From Basidiobolus meristosporus CBS 931.73 (Eukaryota; Basidiobolomycota; Basidiobolomycetes; Basidiobolales; Basidiobolaceae), in assembly GCA_002104905.1 (NCBI GenBank), contig MCFE01000032.1:62001-126000 (forward strand): a stretch of 64,000 bases of DNA, given 5' to 3'. Every line of letters begins with the position of its first letter. The first letter of the stretch is position 1. The notes under the pieces are model-generated. The model saw nothing but the letters and a program-made list of their open reading frames with translations, did not search any database and was not told the origin of the DNA. A program made the translations under genes and the position numbers. Shown here piece after piece: positions 45,200 to 57,461 of this stretch.

Positions 45200-45817
45200 A
45201 TGGTAGGGGAAATTTTTCAATTTCGATATGATGGATGCATCATTGGTTTCTTCGGATCGACACTTGCTAACTCGCACATTGCCTTCTAGTCTCTCGTTGT
45301 TCCCGACAAGAACCAGTTCCAACATATCCTCCGTCTTCTTAACACCAACATTGACGGTAGAACCAAGGTCGTCTTCGCCTTGACCTCCATCAAGGGTGTT
45401 GGTAGACGTTACTCTACCATGGTCTGCAAGAAGGCTGATATCGATCTTACCAAGAGAGCTGGTGAGCTCACTAATGAAGAGTTGGAACGTATTGTCACCA
45501 TCATCCAAAACCCTCTCCAATACAAGATCCCCAAGTGGTTCCTTAACAGACAAAAGGATATTGTCGATGGTAAATACACTCAAGTCTTGGCTAACGGTCT
45601 TGACAACAAGTTCCGTGAAGATTTGGAGCGTATGAAGAAGATCCGTGCTCATCGTGGTCTTCGTCACTACTGGGGTCTCCGTGTTCGTGGTCAACACACC
45701 AAGACTACCGGTAGAAGAGGAAGAACCGTTGGTGTCTCCAAGAAGAAGAGTAAGTGACCTTTTCATCATCGCCACATCTCCATGACCCGACTAACCATGG
45801 TTTCTTCTACAGACTAA
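45200..45817 (+). CDS. RPS18: 40S ribosomal protein S18 (uS13)
   Basis: Three exons: 45200-45202 (the ATG alone), 45290-45749 and 45813-45817. The product is 155 residues and starts [20 protein letters not shown], the standard eukaryotic uS13 start. Conserved landmarks are [11 protein letters not shown] (helix-two-turns-helix) and [20 protein letters not shown] near the C-terminus. It binds the 18S rRNA in the head of the small subunit and contacts the P-site tRNA and the inter-subunit bridge. The first intron (45203-45289) has a CTAAC branch site at 45267-45271 and the second has CTAAC at 45790-45794. The second intron adds only an Asn after KKK. The upstream gene-specific promoter includes a duplicated segment. 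Confidence 0.97.
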
Positions 45818-48800
45818 AGCAACTCTCAGCCTCTGGGTCTCTGAACTCTTCTGTTCGATAATTCTTGTAATTTAAACATTCGATTAGAATAAATTATTTT
45901 GCGGGACGCATGAAGCTTGTCACACTAGTTTGATGGGGCTTTGACCCTCGCTTGACTGATGAATCCTCACGATACCTGGGGAACTAAAGCTGTTATTGAT
46001 ACTCTGTAGACAAGAGTGGTCGATCCTATTTATCATACTGATTTACTAGGATTCATCAATGCAATCACTGTTACTATACACTTACGGTGACTGCTCCTGA
46101 ATGCTAGCTTATTTAAAAAACGAAGTCGACCCCTCAAAAACCGTCTAACCGTTTGCATATTTCCTGGTATTATAATTATCATGGAATGCATATCTCTATC
46201 CCAGAGCACTCATATGGACTTGGTGTTGATCTCAATAAAAGTCTAGTAGCATTTAAAACTCTGGTGGAATTTGGTAGTCTTTCGGGGAAGGTCATGGAAA
46301 GACGAGTAATATGCTTGGGGCCTTTTCTATCCTTTTTTGTTATCAAAAACCACCATGATTTAAAGCTATGCTAAACTTGACACTACTGATGGTATAGTTG
46401 CATTATAGCAAATATTTCTGCTAATAAACCAACCGTAACAACATCAGTGTTTAAAAGTCTGATGGCTTTAAAACTAGAAAATTTGTTCACAATTGATAAA
46501 GGTGTCCTAATTGATTCATTGAATGGGTAGTACTGAATTGTAAGCAAACAATGGCTTATATTATTGAAAGTAATGAGAAAAGGTGTTTGCTTTTGAGTAT
46601 TTTGATTGCTTCTGTAACTAATCAATGATATTAATAGAGAATAAAATGCATCTTAAATTGTATGTAAAGCTAGCTCTCTGCAGTAGCTTCACTAAGCTTA
46701 CAATATTTATACTTTATCATTACCTGCCAGAGAATGACTATAACATTTTATAGTAGTTTACATGTGATTATTAAGTGCTAGATTTTTGCACTTAAAATTA
46801 CTTCATGGGTTTTGACGGTGAACAACATGCATTACAGCTAGATATATATATACCATGCTTTATATCAGGCATCCTAGGACACTTATTGAGCTATCTGCTG
46901 GCATTAGACTCAAGAATTTATCAGCATGTATTCATGTTTATATATCTTCTTTGATTATCCTATTGAAAGAAGCTGTATAGCCAAGCTTACGGCTACCGTA
47001 TGGGCTCTGGGAGTCAAGGGATCTGATGTGCTACTATAAAGCTACTTAAGTTGATTACTGTCTGTGAGAGTATTGGAGTCACTTTACTTGATGGGAGGAC
47101 CATGCTAATCTGTGGTTTTCACTTAGGGATCTACTGAATGCAAAGTGCTATTTACATTTTTGCAGGTTATCAGCAAAATAGGTGTGCGCTATATGTTTAG
47201 AAAGGTCCCAAGGCATGTAGGCAAGTTTTGGGGCTTTTGGACAGCTTTAAGAGTTCTCACGTTCAAGTAAATCCTAACAAATAATTTGATCAACACATGC
47301 TAAGGTTCATAAGCCGGGATCTAAGTGACTGAATTAGTAGAATATAGATGTTTGAATACAAATCTTCAAGAATATTCATATTTCAACACCAAGCTGATAC
47401 TAACGCCTCTGTTGATACTTGATGTTGTAAGAGTTTTGGTGATATTGGAAGCGATTAGGAGAACAAGTAGACTATGTGGCACTCGCTTGATGATTTTTTG
47501 AATGTAAAAGTAGTTTTTGTACTTTGACATGATCTTGGCAGAACAAACACGTGAAATATGCTTACAAAGCACCCAAGCGTTGCAAGAGTTTTGGAGATAT
47601 TGGAAGTGATTGGGAGAACAAGTAGATTATGTGGTTTTGACTTAATGATTTGTTGAAAGTAAAAGTAATATTATTACTTTTACATGGTCTTGGCACGTAG
47701 AATATGCTGAGGAAGGTCCCAACAACATGTGTGCAAAGTTTGGTGCTGTTTAGACAACTTAACAAAATTTCATGTTCTGGGTTCCTGATATTTTGGTGAA
47801 AATATTCCAATAAAATCCCGACAAGGAATTTGGTCAGAATTCTCTAAGATTTGTAGGGAATGATCTAAGTGACTAAGGTGAATATTTAGGTGCAATTACG
47901 AGTTTTTTACAACACCAAGAACATGTGTGCAACTTTTGCGGTTCTTTGGACAACTTATTAGTTTTTCGTGTTCTGGGTATCTTCTATTTTGGTACAATAT
48001 TCTAAGTAGATTCCAACAAGATATTTGAACAAAATACCCCAAGAACTATGAGACTATGATCTTGGTGACTAAGCCAATGCAATATTTAGGTGTTATTACA
48101 AAATCTACAATAAAAGTGATAGTAAGACTAGTGGAACTTACAGCTTTCAATTGATGATGTATTCAGCGTAGAGTGGTTTTCATATATTTATACGGCCTTG
48201 GAGCTATAAGCGAGTAGCAAATATTGGTACATATTTTGGGTTTTTTGGACAATTTCAACAACTATGGTGTAGGTACCTGATATCCTGGTAAATCCTGCGA
48301 CTAGGGTAATGGAAGTAATTGGGTGGATATGGAGCATATACAATACTTATCAGTCTAAATAACTCGTTGGAGAGTAGCAAAAAGCTGTATCATTGGCAGG
48401 AAATAAAGATACATTTGTCAAGTCGTAAATATGTGAGAATATTCCACTCTGCATTTTGAAAGGATACAAGCAATTTCCAACATTCATGTATTCACTCCCT
48501 CTGAATGTACTTACACATTAACGCAGCTAGACTGTAAGGACATCACACATTTAGCACAAGTATTTGAATTAAAAACACAAGTAGCAACAGTACTTGAAAC
48601 TCATCTATTGATTCAAGTAGATTGATCATATATAATGATAGCTTGTGTAATGAATACATAATTAAGATGTTGAGGAAAAAGATCGATAGCACAATCCGAT
48701 AAATTTTCATCTCGGTAATATTTAATAGACAAGATAACGCAGTTATATCACAACATACTATTTGAACGCACTATGCAGTGACTTATTATAAGCCTGTTTC

Positions 48801-50656
48801 ACTTACACATATGATTCATTAAAATTAGAAATACCATGCGTCGTGTTCAAAAGCCCATGCGCACTGCATAAAGAATAACGCCTCTTCTTGATGAATAGGT
48901 GATTCAATATTTCCAACAAAATATATGATGCAGGTTTGAAAGATCGAGGTTCCTTAGAGAATGTTGACGAGCGTTGCACGATATGTATACAACCAGAAGG
49001 GAGTTTCACCCGTATATGCTCATCAATATTTCGATGGGTATTCCTGGATTTGGCCGTTGGCTGTTCTCCTCGAGATTAAACAGGGAAAGAGAGTAAGAAC
49101 TAACTATATTCAATATAAACCTGATTGAGATATGATCTTAATGTGCTTGGCGGTGGTAATGAGATAATGGTGTGTTGGAAGAGATTTTCAACCACCAACT
49201 TACCATATATGCCTCGATTCTGGGAGCGGGCATTGGGCTCTTAACCACAAAAGTACATAAGCATCCAGTACACATACGCACTGATGCCTAAAACGCAATG
49301 AAACAGACCTCCATTTCTGTAGAAGCCCTAAATAATGCAACATGTCTACAAGCCACTGCGCCATGTCAATGCCTATTCCATTGTGCCAGCAGCTGATCGA
49401 TTTCCATCACCTCATGACACACTTCCAATGCTGCCAACAAGCACCATTACCTGCTTCCAAATAGACTAAAATACACGAATGGTCGACGTGGAGTGCACAA
49501 GGATCTAGAGTGATGTGCAAAACGGGGCCCTCGCCCATCAAAAAACAGTGTTACTAGGTAGTGAAGACGCGGAAAATAATCAAAATGCTAGCATGGTCAA
49601 TCGTGGAGAGGATCAATTTCAAGGCATTGATCCCCGTGAGAAGATTTTGAAAAGCAACAAACAAAAAAGGCGCAACCTCTTTAGGCGAGATTAATATGAA
49701 ACAGCCCCTTGATTGATGATCAATAACAATGTAGTGTGAACAAATCCAACGAATTGTCTCATCATGTATTTGGAAACCGCCTTCACACCATCCGATATCC
49801 CGACACTTATGGAAAGGTGGCAGCAGAAGGAACTAAAGCGTGTGTTGTCGGAATTCTCACGCCGTGGATCATGGATTCTTACATTGCACTGAATGTATCC
49901 AAAACAAACAATCATCTGTTTCACTTACCCGCACACTCCGTCTGCTCACCAGTGTAGTCAAACACCAATCCGCACCTTTCCAATTCATCCGTTCGCCCGC
50001 TCCCTGATTGAATCCAGTAATTCATTGCCTCTTTTATTGCCACTATTAAGCCAATCGCTCAGAACCAAAAACACCCGCGCTCAGCGATCAGATTAGGGAT
50101 AGGGTCATGCCGTCAGCTGACCTTTAGCCAATAGGAGAATCGATCGGTATTAACCTTTTAATTAAACCTGGGCACGACCACGGATAAGAGCAAGGTGATA
50201 GGCAGATTGATAACCAAGGATGTGCATGAGTTCCATTTGGTAGCATCCATGTGCAACTTTCCTACGCCAGTTACCTGGGCACATCTATGCCTTGGAGTTA
50301 GTGACACTCATTTGCATTCATGAAAACTGGTGCGCAGAGCCGCTTCCATATGGTGTGTTCGTGCGCGTAGCTAGACTCTATGTGTCGCGATATCGATCCG
50401 TTTGGTAAGATAGACGCTTTATTTTGGCCTAGTACGATACGATATATACATTTCTGGATGTTTGTTTGCATATGGGTGATATAAAAATAAATTTGCCAAA
50501 AATCAACCAATCGGCCCAGACCAGATCGATGCGGCAGTGATGAATGTGATGGAAATAAAAACCAACGTGTATTAATAAACTGTTGTGGAATGCTTGGTGC
50601 TGTGTGAATGCGGCGTACAGCTATGATGGTCTCTGAAACAAACGTGAACCGGTACT
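45818..50656. other. 4.8-kb gene-free gap filled with diverged F repeats
   Basis: I support no gene here. Diverged F-family copies in plus orientation lie at about 47060-47385, 47424-47576, 47577-47915, 47916-48125 and 48150-48300, recognised by strings such as GTAAGAGTTTTGGTGATATTGG and GGAATTTGGTCAGAATTCTC. The rest (45.8-47.0 and 48.3-50.6 kb) is A/T-rich with short, unconvincing frames. The 3' flank of RPS18 has AATAAA at 45890. Confidence 0.6.
47060..48300 (+). repeat. Head-to-tail cluster of diverged F repeats
   Basis: At least five copies or parts of copies of the F repeat are arranged in the same direction. The clearest are 47424-47576 and 47577-47915, both beginning GTTG(T/C)AAGAGTTTTGG. 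Each shows the order TAGATTATGTGG, TTGAATGTAAAAG, TCCCAA.AACATGTGTGCAA, TTTTGGTGAAAATATTC, AATTTGGTCAG. Copies are 60-85 percent similar by eye. Inverted right ends are not evident here, unlike at 36848. Confidence 0.6.
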
Positions 50657-51602
50657 TCAGAAGATGTTCTTGGGGGCTGGTTGTCCGCACATGAGGAACT
50701 CGAAGAACACTCCTCCGACAACTGCACCAAGAATGGGGCCAACGATGGGAATCCAGAAGTAGTAGTTGGCAGTGGTGAAGACTGCGGTGCCGTAGCCAGC
50801 GGCCCAGGTGAAAAGACGTGGGCCAAAGTCACGAGCAGGGTTGATTGCATAACCGGTTAGGAAACCGGTACAGATACCAATGGCGACAACCAATAGACCA
50901 ACAAAGATAGGATTGGCTGGTGCATGGATTGCGTTACGCTTATCACCACAGCCAAGGAGGGCAATCATCAAGAGAGCAGTGGCAAGGAATTCTGACCAGA
51001 AAGCGGTGCCAGAGTTGAGGAATGGTTGGGGATAAGTGGCATAGAAACCGGCAGTTGCCTGGGGGCCAGTCACTTGACGGACACCACCATCGAAGATATC
51101 GATATCCTGATACCAGAGAGAATGGACGAGAGCAGCTCCGCAGAATGCTCCCAGAACCTGGGAAAAGATAAATCCGGGAACTTTTTTCCAAGGGAATCCT
51201 CTCAGTAAAGCCAAAGCGATGGTCACAGCGGGATTCAGATGCGCACCCTGAGGGACGAGATATCAGTAAATAGCGTGTACAGGGTCGTGTTCATTAATCA
51301 ACCAAACTTACCGAAATCCCAGCATTGGAGTAAATGGCGACAGTCAAACCAAGTCCCCAACCCAAATTGATACTCAAGTAGTTGCCGGAAGTACCCTCCT
51401 TGTTAAGGAAAACTTGGTGAACAACCGAGTTACCGAAGATTAAGAGCACCATGGTGCTTAGGAATTCGGCGAAATATTCGCGATATTCGTAGCGAAAGTT
51501 CGCGGCGACGCTGTTGATTGCCTTTTGCAATGGTGTGAGTGTGGTTTCTTCTTGAGAGTAAGAATCTCCCAAGTCGAGATTAGTAGGATCTTCAACGCCC
51601 AT
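50657..51602 (-). CDS. Aquaglyceroporin (MIP family)
   Basis: Exons 51602-51312 and 51247-50657 on the minus strand (64-bp intron) encode 293 residues with six membrane helices. The two pore motifs are SGAHLNPAVT (Asn102-Pro-Ala) and GYAINPARDFGPR (Asn233-Pro-Ala-Arg-Asp). The Asp after the second NPAR is the classic marker of glycerol-conducting family members rather than strict water channels. The intron falls exactly in the first NPA loop. N- and C-termini are short, so it lacks the long regulatory extensions of yeast Fps1. It would move glycerol, and possibly water or other small solutes, across the plasma or vacuolar membrane. The Met at 51602 gives the normal N-terminal length. Confidence 0.93.
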
Positions 51603-52591
51603 GATTGATTATTAGAGTGAACAGAAAAAAGTATAGCGAGTAAGGAAGCGCGCATGAGCTATTTATATTGGGGGAGAATACGGATTTGGAGGAAAGGGTA
51701 GCCATCAAGCTACATCAGGTTTAGCCATAGCAAATGATCAAGTCCAATCACAGCCAGTTGTACTTCGTGTGAGGAATTCTCTCAATCAACTCTACGCCAG
51801 TCTGATGGAAAGGTCATTAAGACCTGGACACATATTTAGTGGGAATTACTTACTAAAATAGAAAGGTTATTCCCATTTTAGCAAATTTGCGCCGTGATAG
51901 TTATTTGAATGATCTCAGTATTTTTCCAGCGAAATTGATGTTGGACGGAAAATGATTTTCACGCAGAATCTTCCCAACCCAGTAATGAAGAGAGTTTGTG
52001 TCGCAACACAGGCAATGCTACACAAACCTGAACCATAGGTGGAGTTACTGACATTCCCACACCGTTTCGCTTTCACGTGGGTGGCTGGTCATTGGTTTCT
52101 CAATTCATCAGATTTTAGTAAGAGCCTTGGCAGGAGGATGCATGGATCAATACAAATATGATGATCATCTTCCCCACAAACCACTTCCGTATATGTATAT
52201 GGTCAGTAAGCTTAATCATTTGACCAAACCCAACCACTCATGTGATTTCAACCAATGAAGTCCTCCTCTTCTCTATATTGAGGTTTTAGCTCAGATCTTG
52301 ATTGAGTTATATTCAATCGTTGTCTATGCGAAACAGACGAGATCCTATTAATTGCAAAACCAGTGAGAAAAAACTGATTCCATAGCATCATCTACATCCT
52401 AACGAATCTTTCAATCCAAGTTTGCGACAGTCCTAATCTAAGACTCCAGCGCTGTGTCCAGAGCAAACAAATAAGTCCATCATTTGTGGGGAAACAACCG
52501 GTATTCGAGACACTGTTTACTCGTGAAGTACGATGCAATTGATTTATGAAGTATGTTGTTGAGGAATATCGAGATTAGTTAGGAAAGAGTT
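51603..52591. other. Intergenic, no gene seen
   Basis: About 990 bp between the aquaglyceroporin start and the end of the Kre9/Knh-like gene. It contains the aquaglyceroporin promoter; GAGCTATTTATATTGGGG (about 51657-51674) reads on the minus strand as a TATA-like AATATAAATA some 60 bp upstream of its ATG. Nothing else is recognised. Confidence 0.5.
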
Positions 52592-53061
52592 TCAGAGATT
52601 AACTGGCTTTTGGAGAATTATTGGGATTTTGCTCTCTCTTACTACCCATTGAATCCTCCAATTGGGCATGCTATGGTATGAGGCATTGCCGTAGACTCGT
52701 AAATAGCTTAGGCCTAGATCCAGATCAGCAGGCAGACTCCAGGTTATGTTTCGCTCCCACAATCCTTCTCCTGCAGGGCGCTGAGAAGTGTCAATGTTGC
52801 TCTGGATTACCTCTCCGGTTGAATCTTGTAATTCTACTGCTACGCTTCGAAGTAAGCTGATATCTTGGTATACAACCCTGTAGCTCAATGGAACTTTAGA
52901 GCCTAATTCCAAGGTGCTGTTAGGCTGTGGTGACTGTATTATGATGACATCTACAGGAAATTGTCAGTTATGTTCTTGTGTGCATATAAAGAAAACATAC
53001 CAGCTGCCAGATGCTGAAGTGTCAGTAAAATTAGAAATGCACCTAGGATTTTGAAAGGCAT
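52592..53061 (-). CDS. Small secreted protein with a Kre9/Knh-like domain
   Basis: Exons 53061-53001 and 52950-52592 on the minus strand (50-bp intron) encode about 139 residues. The first exon is a signal peptide (MPFKILGAFLILLTLQHLAA). After cleavage the protein begins DVIIIQSPQPNSTLELGSK, the start of a beta-sandwich of the Kre9/Knh1 N-terminal type (the same pattern as the gene at 59861). There is one likely N-glycosylation cluster (RNITWS, GNASY). No GPI signal or transmembrane helix is seen at the C-terminus (WVVRESKIPIILQKPVNL). A cell-wall or extracellular role is likely. The next gene, a WSC sensor, is divergent. Confidence 0.75.
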
Positions 53062-53728
53062 AGGGCTGCTCATTAGGTGAAGGGAATGATGAGATAAATT
53101 GGAATAGGACTACTGTGCTACTATTTCAATATTCCAGGTTTTATATGGATTTTAGCATGTAATGATGTTTCTATTTGACTTCCAATCAGTCACTACTCGG
53201 GTGTTGCTCAAAGTCAGATATAGTCAGCTCTTTACTTTCGAGTCCATTGACATTCGTGTTTAAGATGGGTGATTAGATCTTCAATCTTCAGCAATAGTTT
53301 ACCTCCCGTAGAGTAATGTCCAATAAATACGAGTAGGTCCTACTTTGAATCCAAAATAAATTAGCTCATTATATGAGAAGGAATTGGTATTCGTAGATCG
53401 CAGCATGTCCAAATTCTCCGATGGCAAGTGTCAATGCAAAATTAATTTGCGTATTCTATTATTTTATTATAATGACTAGCGCCGAGACAATGTATGTATT
53501 GGATTATCTTTATATGCACCAGTACCGTGATTTAATGGTCAACTGTTCCTAGCTGTATATCTAAAGGATGGGTCCATTTCCACTTTTCTTCTTGCTAGAT
53601 CCTGGTCTTATCTTCTATATTCAGAAGCTTTTAGCAGCCGCTTACTTGACGCAACCTTGGTGAAAACAGCAAACCCATTTCATTTCCTAGGGCTGGGACC
53701 GAATGATATGTTGCTTTATTCTGATGAG
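53062..53728. other. Divergent promoter region of the Knh-like and WSC genes
   Basis: 667 bp between two divergently transcribed cell-wall genes. It is A/T-rich. I see no unambiguous TATA box and no other gene. Confidence 0.45.
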
Positions 53729-54560
53729 ATGCTACGTAGTATTCAATCCAAATTTGTTCACGTTACGACTATACTTTTGATCCTATCGTTACCTCGCATT
53801 ATGGCAAAGAGCACTTCCTCTATGGGATGCTATGGCGATTCTGGACATTCGCCCATCCTAAGCGGAATACAAAGCCAGAATCTGAATCAGCCCTCTTTCG
53901 ACTCCTCACATGCGTACTTCTCTTGCCAGCAGTTTTGCGGGAAATATCAGTTCTCATACTTTGGGATCAACGAAGGAAAGACATGCACCTGTGGGAATAA
54001 CCTACCAAGCAAGGTGGCCAAGTCCAGCGAGGTCAACTGCGAGCTACCATGTCAAGACAACGGAAAAGAAAATTGTGGCGGGTACGGATATACGAGCATT
54101 TTCGTGGTCAATCCAGAACAGATAGGAAGCACGGAAATATCATCCAATGCTTCAGTGCCAGGTAAGTTGATTCTAGCAATATTCATTGGACCCATAGACC
54201 AACCATTTCCAACTAGATCTAGGTGGACAAAATCCAACCTCAGCCATAACCTCTCCTCCCAAGACACCCCCGTTGAATGGTTCCAATAGTGTGACAGTCA
54301 CCACTATACCCACAGCATTCATTGACAATACTGGATTGATGGCAGCAGTGTTCACCTTGGCAGGGGTGGTCCTAATAGGCTGTGGGGTCCTAGGATGTGT
54401 TTTGTATCAAAGGAAAAGAAGAATCACCAGCTACGACCTCACATCTGACGAAAGTCTACAAACAACTTATCTATGGCAGAGAAGATCTAGCCTTAGCTTG
54501 AGAGATGACATGGACTATACCAAAAAGCTGAGAATCACCAACCCTGATGTTGGACATTAG
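53729..54560 (+). CDS. WSC-domain cell-wall integrity sensor (type I membrane protein)
   Basis: Exons 53729-54161 and 54217-54560 (55-bp intron) give 259 residues. An N-terminal signal peptide (VHVTTILLILSLPRIMA) is followed by a WSC domain with eight or so cysteines: MGCYGDSG, SSHAYFSCQQFCGKYQFSYF, TCTCGNNLP and NCELPCQDNGKENCGGYG. Then comes a short Ser/Thr/Pro stalk, a single transmembrane helix (LMAAVFTLAGVVLIGCGVLG), a basic stop-transfer (YQRKRR) and a cytoplasmic tail with YDLTSDES and RRSSLSLRDDMD. This is the layout of Wsc1-type mechanosensors that feed Rho1 and protein kinase C signalling, although the mucin stalk is unusually short. An upstream Met at 53657 is in frame, but would put the signal peptide 24 residues in. 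Confidence 0.88.
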
Positions 54561-54675
54561 GCAGGATATCCAACTAATTTTATGTCCCCAATGTTTATTT
54601 GTTTCAGTATTCATTAACTTCTTAGATAAATCGTTTATTATTGTCATCTAAACTACATAACTGTCTCCAGTGTAC

Positions 54676-55632
54676 TCACGACTTTGACAATTGCCATTTG
54701 CGAAGCCCAAGGGCCACGGTCGAGCCAATGATCAAGGTGGCTCCGGAAATCGTAAAAACGTTGGGGGTTTCGTGGAATATTAAAATGCCAAACAGAAATG
54801 CAAAAATCACGTCAATGTTTCGCATTAGGGTCCCAGGGCCTACTGGGCACAGCTGCAGCCCTTTGGTCAGCATAGCTTGTCCGGCAAAAGCAGTCAAACC
54901 AACCATCACAAGATAGGTCCATTGAGTCAAGTCAGTAGGCAACACTGGGCTCTCAAAAAGGAAGGTGCAGAAGAAGGATAGCACTGTACTAATACCACCA
55001 AAGTAAACCACATGCACTAATGGTGGGACTCCTCTACCCATCTTCCGAACAGTTATGTAGGCAACGGCAGATAGAGAGGCCCCCGATAGTGCTGCAATTA
55101 CGCCCACCAGCCGCTTTTGGGAGTCAACCTCATGGGAGGCATCTCTCCCGAAGATGAATTCCGGCTTGGCTACCAAGCCGACACCAAGTAGGGAAGCCAC
55201 CGAAGCCACTTGATTGAAGGGACCAAAGGGTTCTTGGAGTACCAGCCGAGCCAAGATCGCGGTGAATATTGGGTTTACGAAGAACAAAACAGTGGCATCG
55301 GCCAGAGGTAGCGCGGTAATCGAGATGTAAAACATAGCTAAGCCCACTGCCCCAGCAAAGCCGCGGAGTAATAAGCCGAGAAGTAATTCCCGACGACCAA
55401 AAGGGTTCACCCCCTGAGAAATACAACCAGCGAATGCTAACAAGAATTGTACAATGGAGCGAAAAAAGACGATTTCTAAAGGTGGAAAGTTTGCGCCACT
55501 CAACTTGACGAACAGACCACTGAAGCTAAATCCTAAAGAAGTGAGGGCCATCCAGACCAATCCTACCAGCTCCTGCCGACGGGAATCTAGACTAGACGTT
55601 GGAAGCAGCGGGGAACTCTCACTGGCAGACAT
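54676..55632 (-). CDS. EamA/DMT-family transporter (10 TM)
   Basis: A single 318-residue frame with two EamA repeats (about residues 25-165 and 180-312), giving ten hydrophobic helices. Typical strings are FSGLFVKLSG, FFRSIVQF, LPLADATVLFFVNPIFTAIL and the second-half TKGLQLCPVGPGTLMRNIDVIFAFLFG. The family comprises drug/metabolite exporters and solute carriers of unknown substrate in membranes. It is convergent with the WSC gene, which ends 115 bp away. The frame is unbroken and of normal length. The substrate cannot be inferred. Confidence 0.88.
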   Translation of the reverse strand: MSASESSPLLPTSSLDSRRQELVGLVWMALTSLGFSFSGLFVKLSGANFPPLEIVFFRSIVQFLLAFAGCISQGVNPFGRRELLLGLLLRGFAGAVGLAMFYISITALPLADATVLFFVNPIFTAILARLVLQEPFGPFNQVASVASLLGVGLVAKPEFIFGRDASHEVDSQKRLVGVIAALSGASLSAVAYITVRKMGRGVPPLVHVVYFGGISTVLSFFCTFLFESPVLPTDLTQWTYLVMVGLTAFAGQAMLTKGLQLCPVGPGTLMRNIDVIFAFLFGILIFHETPNVFTISGATLIIGSTVALGLRKWQLSKS

Positions 55633-55971
55633 TTTTGATTGGAATAATCAGGGAAAGCTACGTCCTTTAACATGCTCTCAGGCTGACCATTCCTTGAAGC
55701 ATATTCGTCAATTGCGAGTAATTGAGAGCATGTTCCCAGCAAAGATGATCACAATAGATCAATCAACTAAATGCCATTGTACAGCGCATAGATCACGTTC
55801 TCAAAAAACCGGAAATTTGCTAGTTTCCCAGCAACATGATGCATTAAAGTGAGGTGCTATGACTGATAATTGGCAATAAGTGAAATGGATGAGTAATGAT
55901 TCTGATTGTTCCGCTTCCTAAAGCTGCAGTGCTTCGAGATTGGTAGTTTATTGATTCGTTGGTGTAGGAAG
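55633..55971. other. Intergenic region upstream of the EamA gene
   Basis: 339 bp between the EamA gene start and the 3' end of MRI1, both on the minus strand. Nothing else recognisable. Confidence 0.4.
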
Positions 55972-57226
55972 TCAGTTGCCGCCCAAGAATGTTCTCATAT
56001 CGAACTGGCTCTCGCCATCCTTTTTGGTGACAACTCCCTTCTCGGTGGCAATGGCGGTAATCAAGCTAGCTGGGGTGACGTCAAATGAGGGATTCCAGAT
56101 ATTGATGCCTTTAGCTGCTACTTGGACGGTCTTGGCAACCAACTGTGGCTCGTCAGGCAAGATACCGCGCACTAAACTAACTTCTTGAGGGGGGCGTTGT
56201 TCGATTGGAATCTCATCGCCGCTGGCAATGCTCAGGTCAACCGAGGTGGACGGTGCAGCCACAATAAACAAGGCGCCATGATGTTTGGCGGTGATAGCTA
56301 GTTGATAGGTGCCAATCTTATTGGCGGTGTCACCATTGGCTGCAACGCGGTCAGCACCAACTATGATGGCCGCGACCTTCTCCTGTCTCAGTAGGGCAGA
56401 GGCCATGGAATCACAGACAAGAGTAGCTGGGATATTGTCGTAAACAAGTTCATATGCGGTCAATCTTGATCCTTGGTTGTAAGGCCGGGTCTCAGTACAG
56501 TATGCGTGCTCAAGGCGCCCAGTCGCATGAAGTGAACGAATGATTCCTAGAGCAGTTCCATAGCCAGCGGTCGCGAGTGAGCTGTCCATGTAGTATCTAA
56601 GCATTAATACGTCTCAACGAGCGAAGGATTGTGTACAAGTACGGTACCCAGTGTTACAGTGAGTCAGCACCTTCAGAGGAGTAGATGGAGAAGCATGATT
56701 CAAAATATACTCGGCCCCATATTTTCCAATGTTCTTGTTATCCTGAACATCATCAGTAAGCATTTGCTCAGCTGCATCGACATAGGCATTAATGACGTCT
56801 TTAGGAGAGACGGTCTGGGCAGCAGCGGCCTGTGTGGTTTTCCAAAGTTTTTGGGCTGCATCGAAAAGGTTGACAGCAGTTGGGCGAGAAGTCTTCAGAT
56901 ACTGCAGAGATTCTTCAATGAATGCCAAGGTAGCAGCGGTATCAGCCAAGGTTTCACCTTTGTGGAATAACTCGATGCAAAGGGATAGGGCGGCTACAAT
57001 AGCGATAGCAGGTGCACCACGAACCTTTCCAACGAATAAGGGAGTTAAACTACGAAAGGGGCAAGCTAACGTGACGAACAAGTACCTGCATGGTTTTGAT
57101 GGCGGAGTGACCATCCTTGATTCCGTTGATCGGGATGTAAACCGTTTCGTGAGGAAGTAGAAGTTGATCCAAAATGAGAAGTTCTCCTCGCTTATAGCGA
57201 ATCGCTTCAAGAGTAGGGGTAACCAT
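55972..57226 (-). CDS. MRI1: Methylthioribose-1-phosphate isomerase
   Basis: Exons 57226-57086, 57024-56648 and 56581-55972 on the minus strand (61- and 66-bp introns) give 375 residues. The enzyme interconverts methylthioribose-1-phosphate and methylthioribulose-1-phosphate in the methionine salvage cycle and belongs to the eIF2B-like family. Landmarks are VRGAPAIAI, the catalytic Cys (about 170) in [18 protein letters not shown], the [18 protein letters not shown] block and the Asp (about 250) in [16 protein letters not shown]. The second intron falls between CNTG and SLAT. The Cys and Asp identify MtnA rather than a regulatory eIF2B subunit. It is divergent from the CHCHD5-like gene, with about 235 bp between the start codons. 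Confidence 0.95.
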
Positions 57227-57461
57227 TTTAAACTGAGCGGATAGCAAAGCTTACAGTTGGAACCGATGTTTATACGGATTTTTTTATTTTGCACGTAAAT
57301 CTCGAAAAGCAGATCAAAATCCCAAAATCATCCCATCTCGACAGCATCGCCACTTACCTGCGATCTGTGACTTGCATTGTAAAAATTCTACACTTGAGTA
57401 TCTATTAATCTGGCCAAGTAGCTTACTTACGCAACCAACTCTCTCCACCTTATTTCTCAGT

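Noticed and set aside
45188-45775. 195-aa minus-strand reading frame
   Set aside because: It lies opposite RPS18, whose protein is unmistakable; it is a codon-bias shadow.
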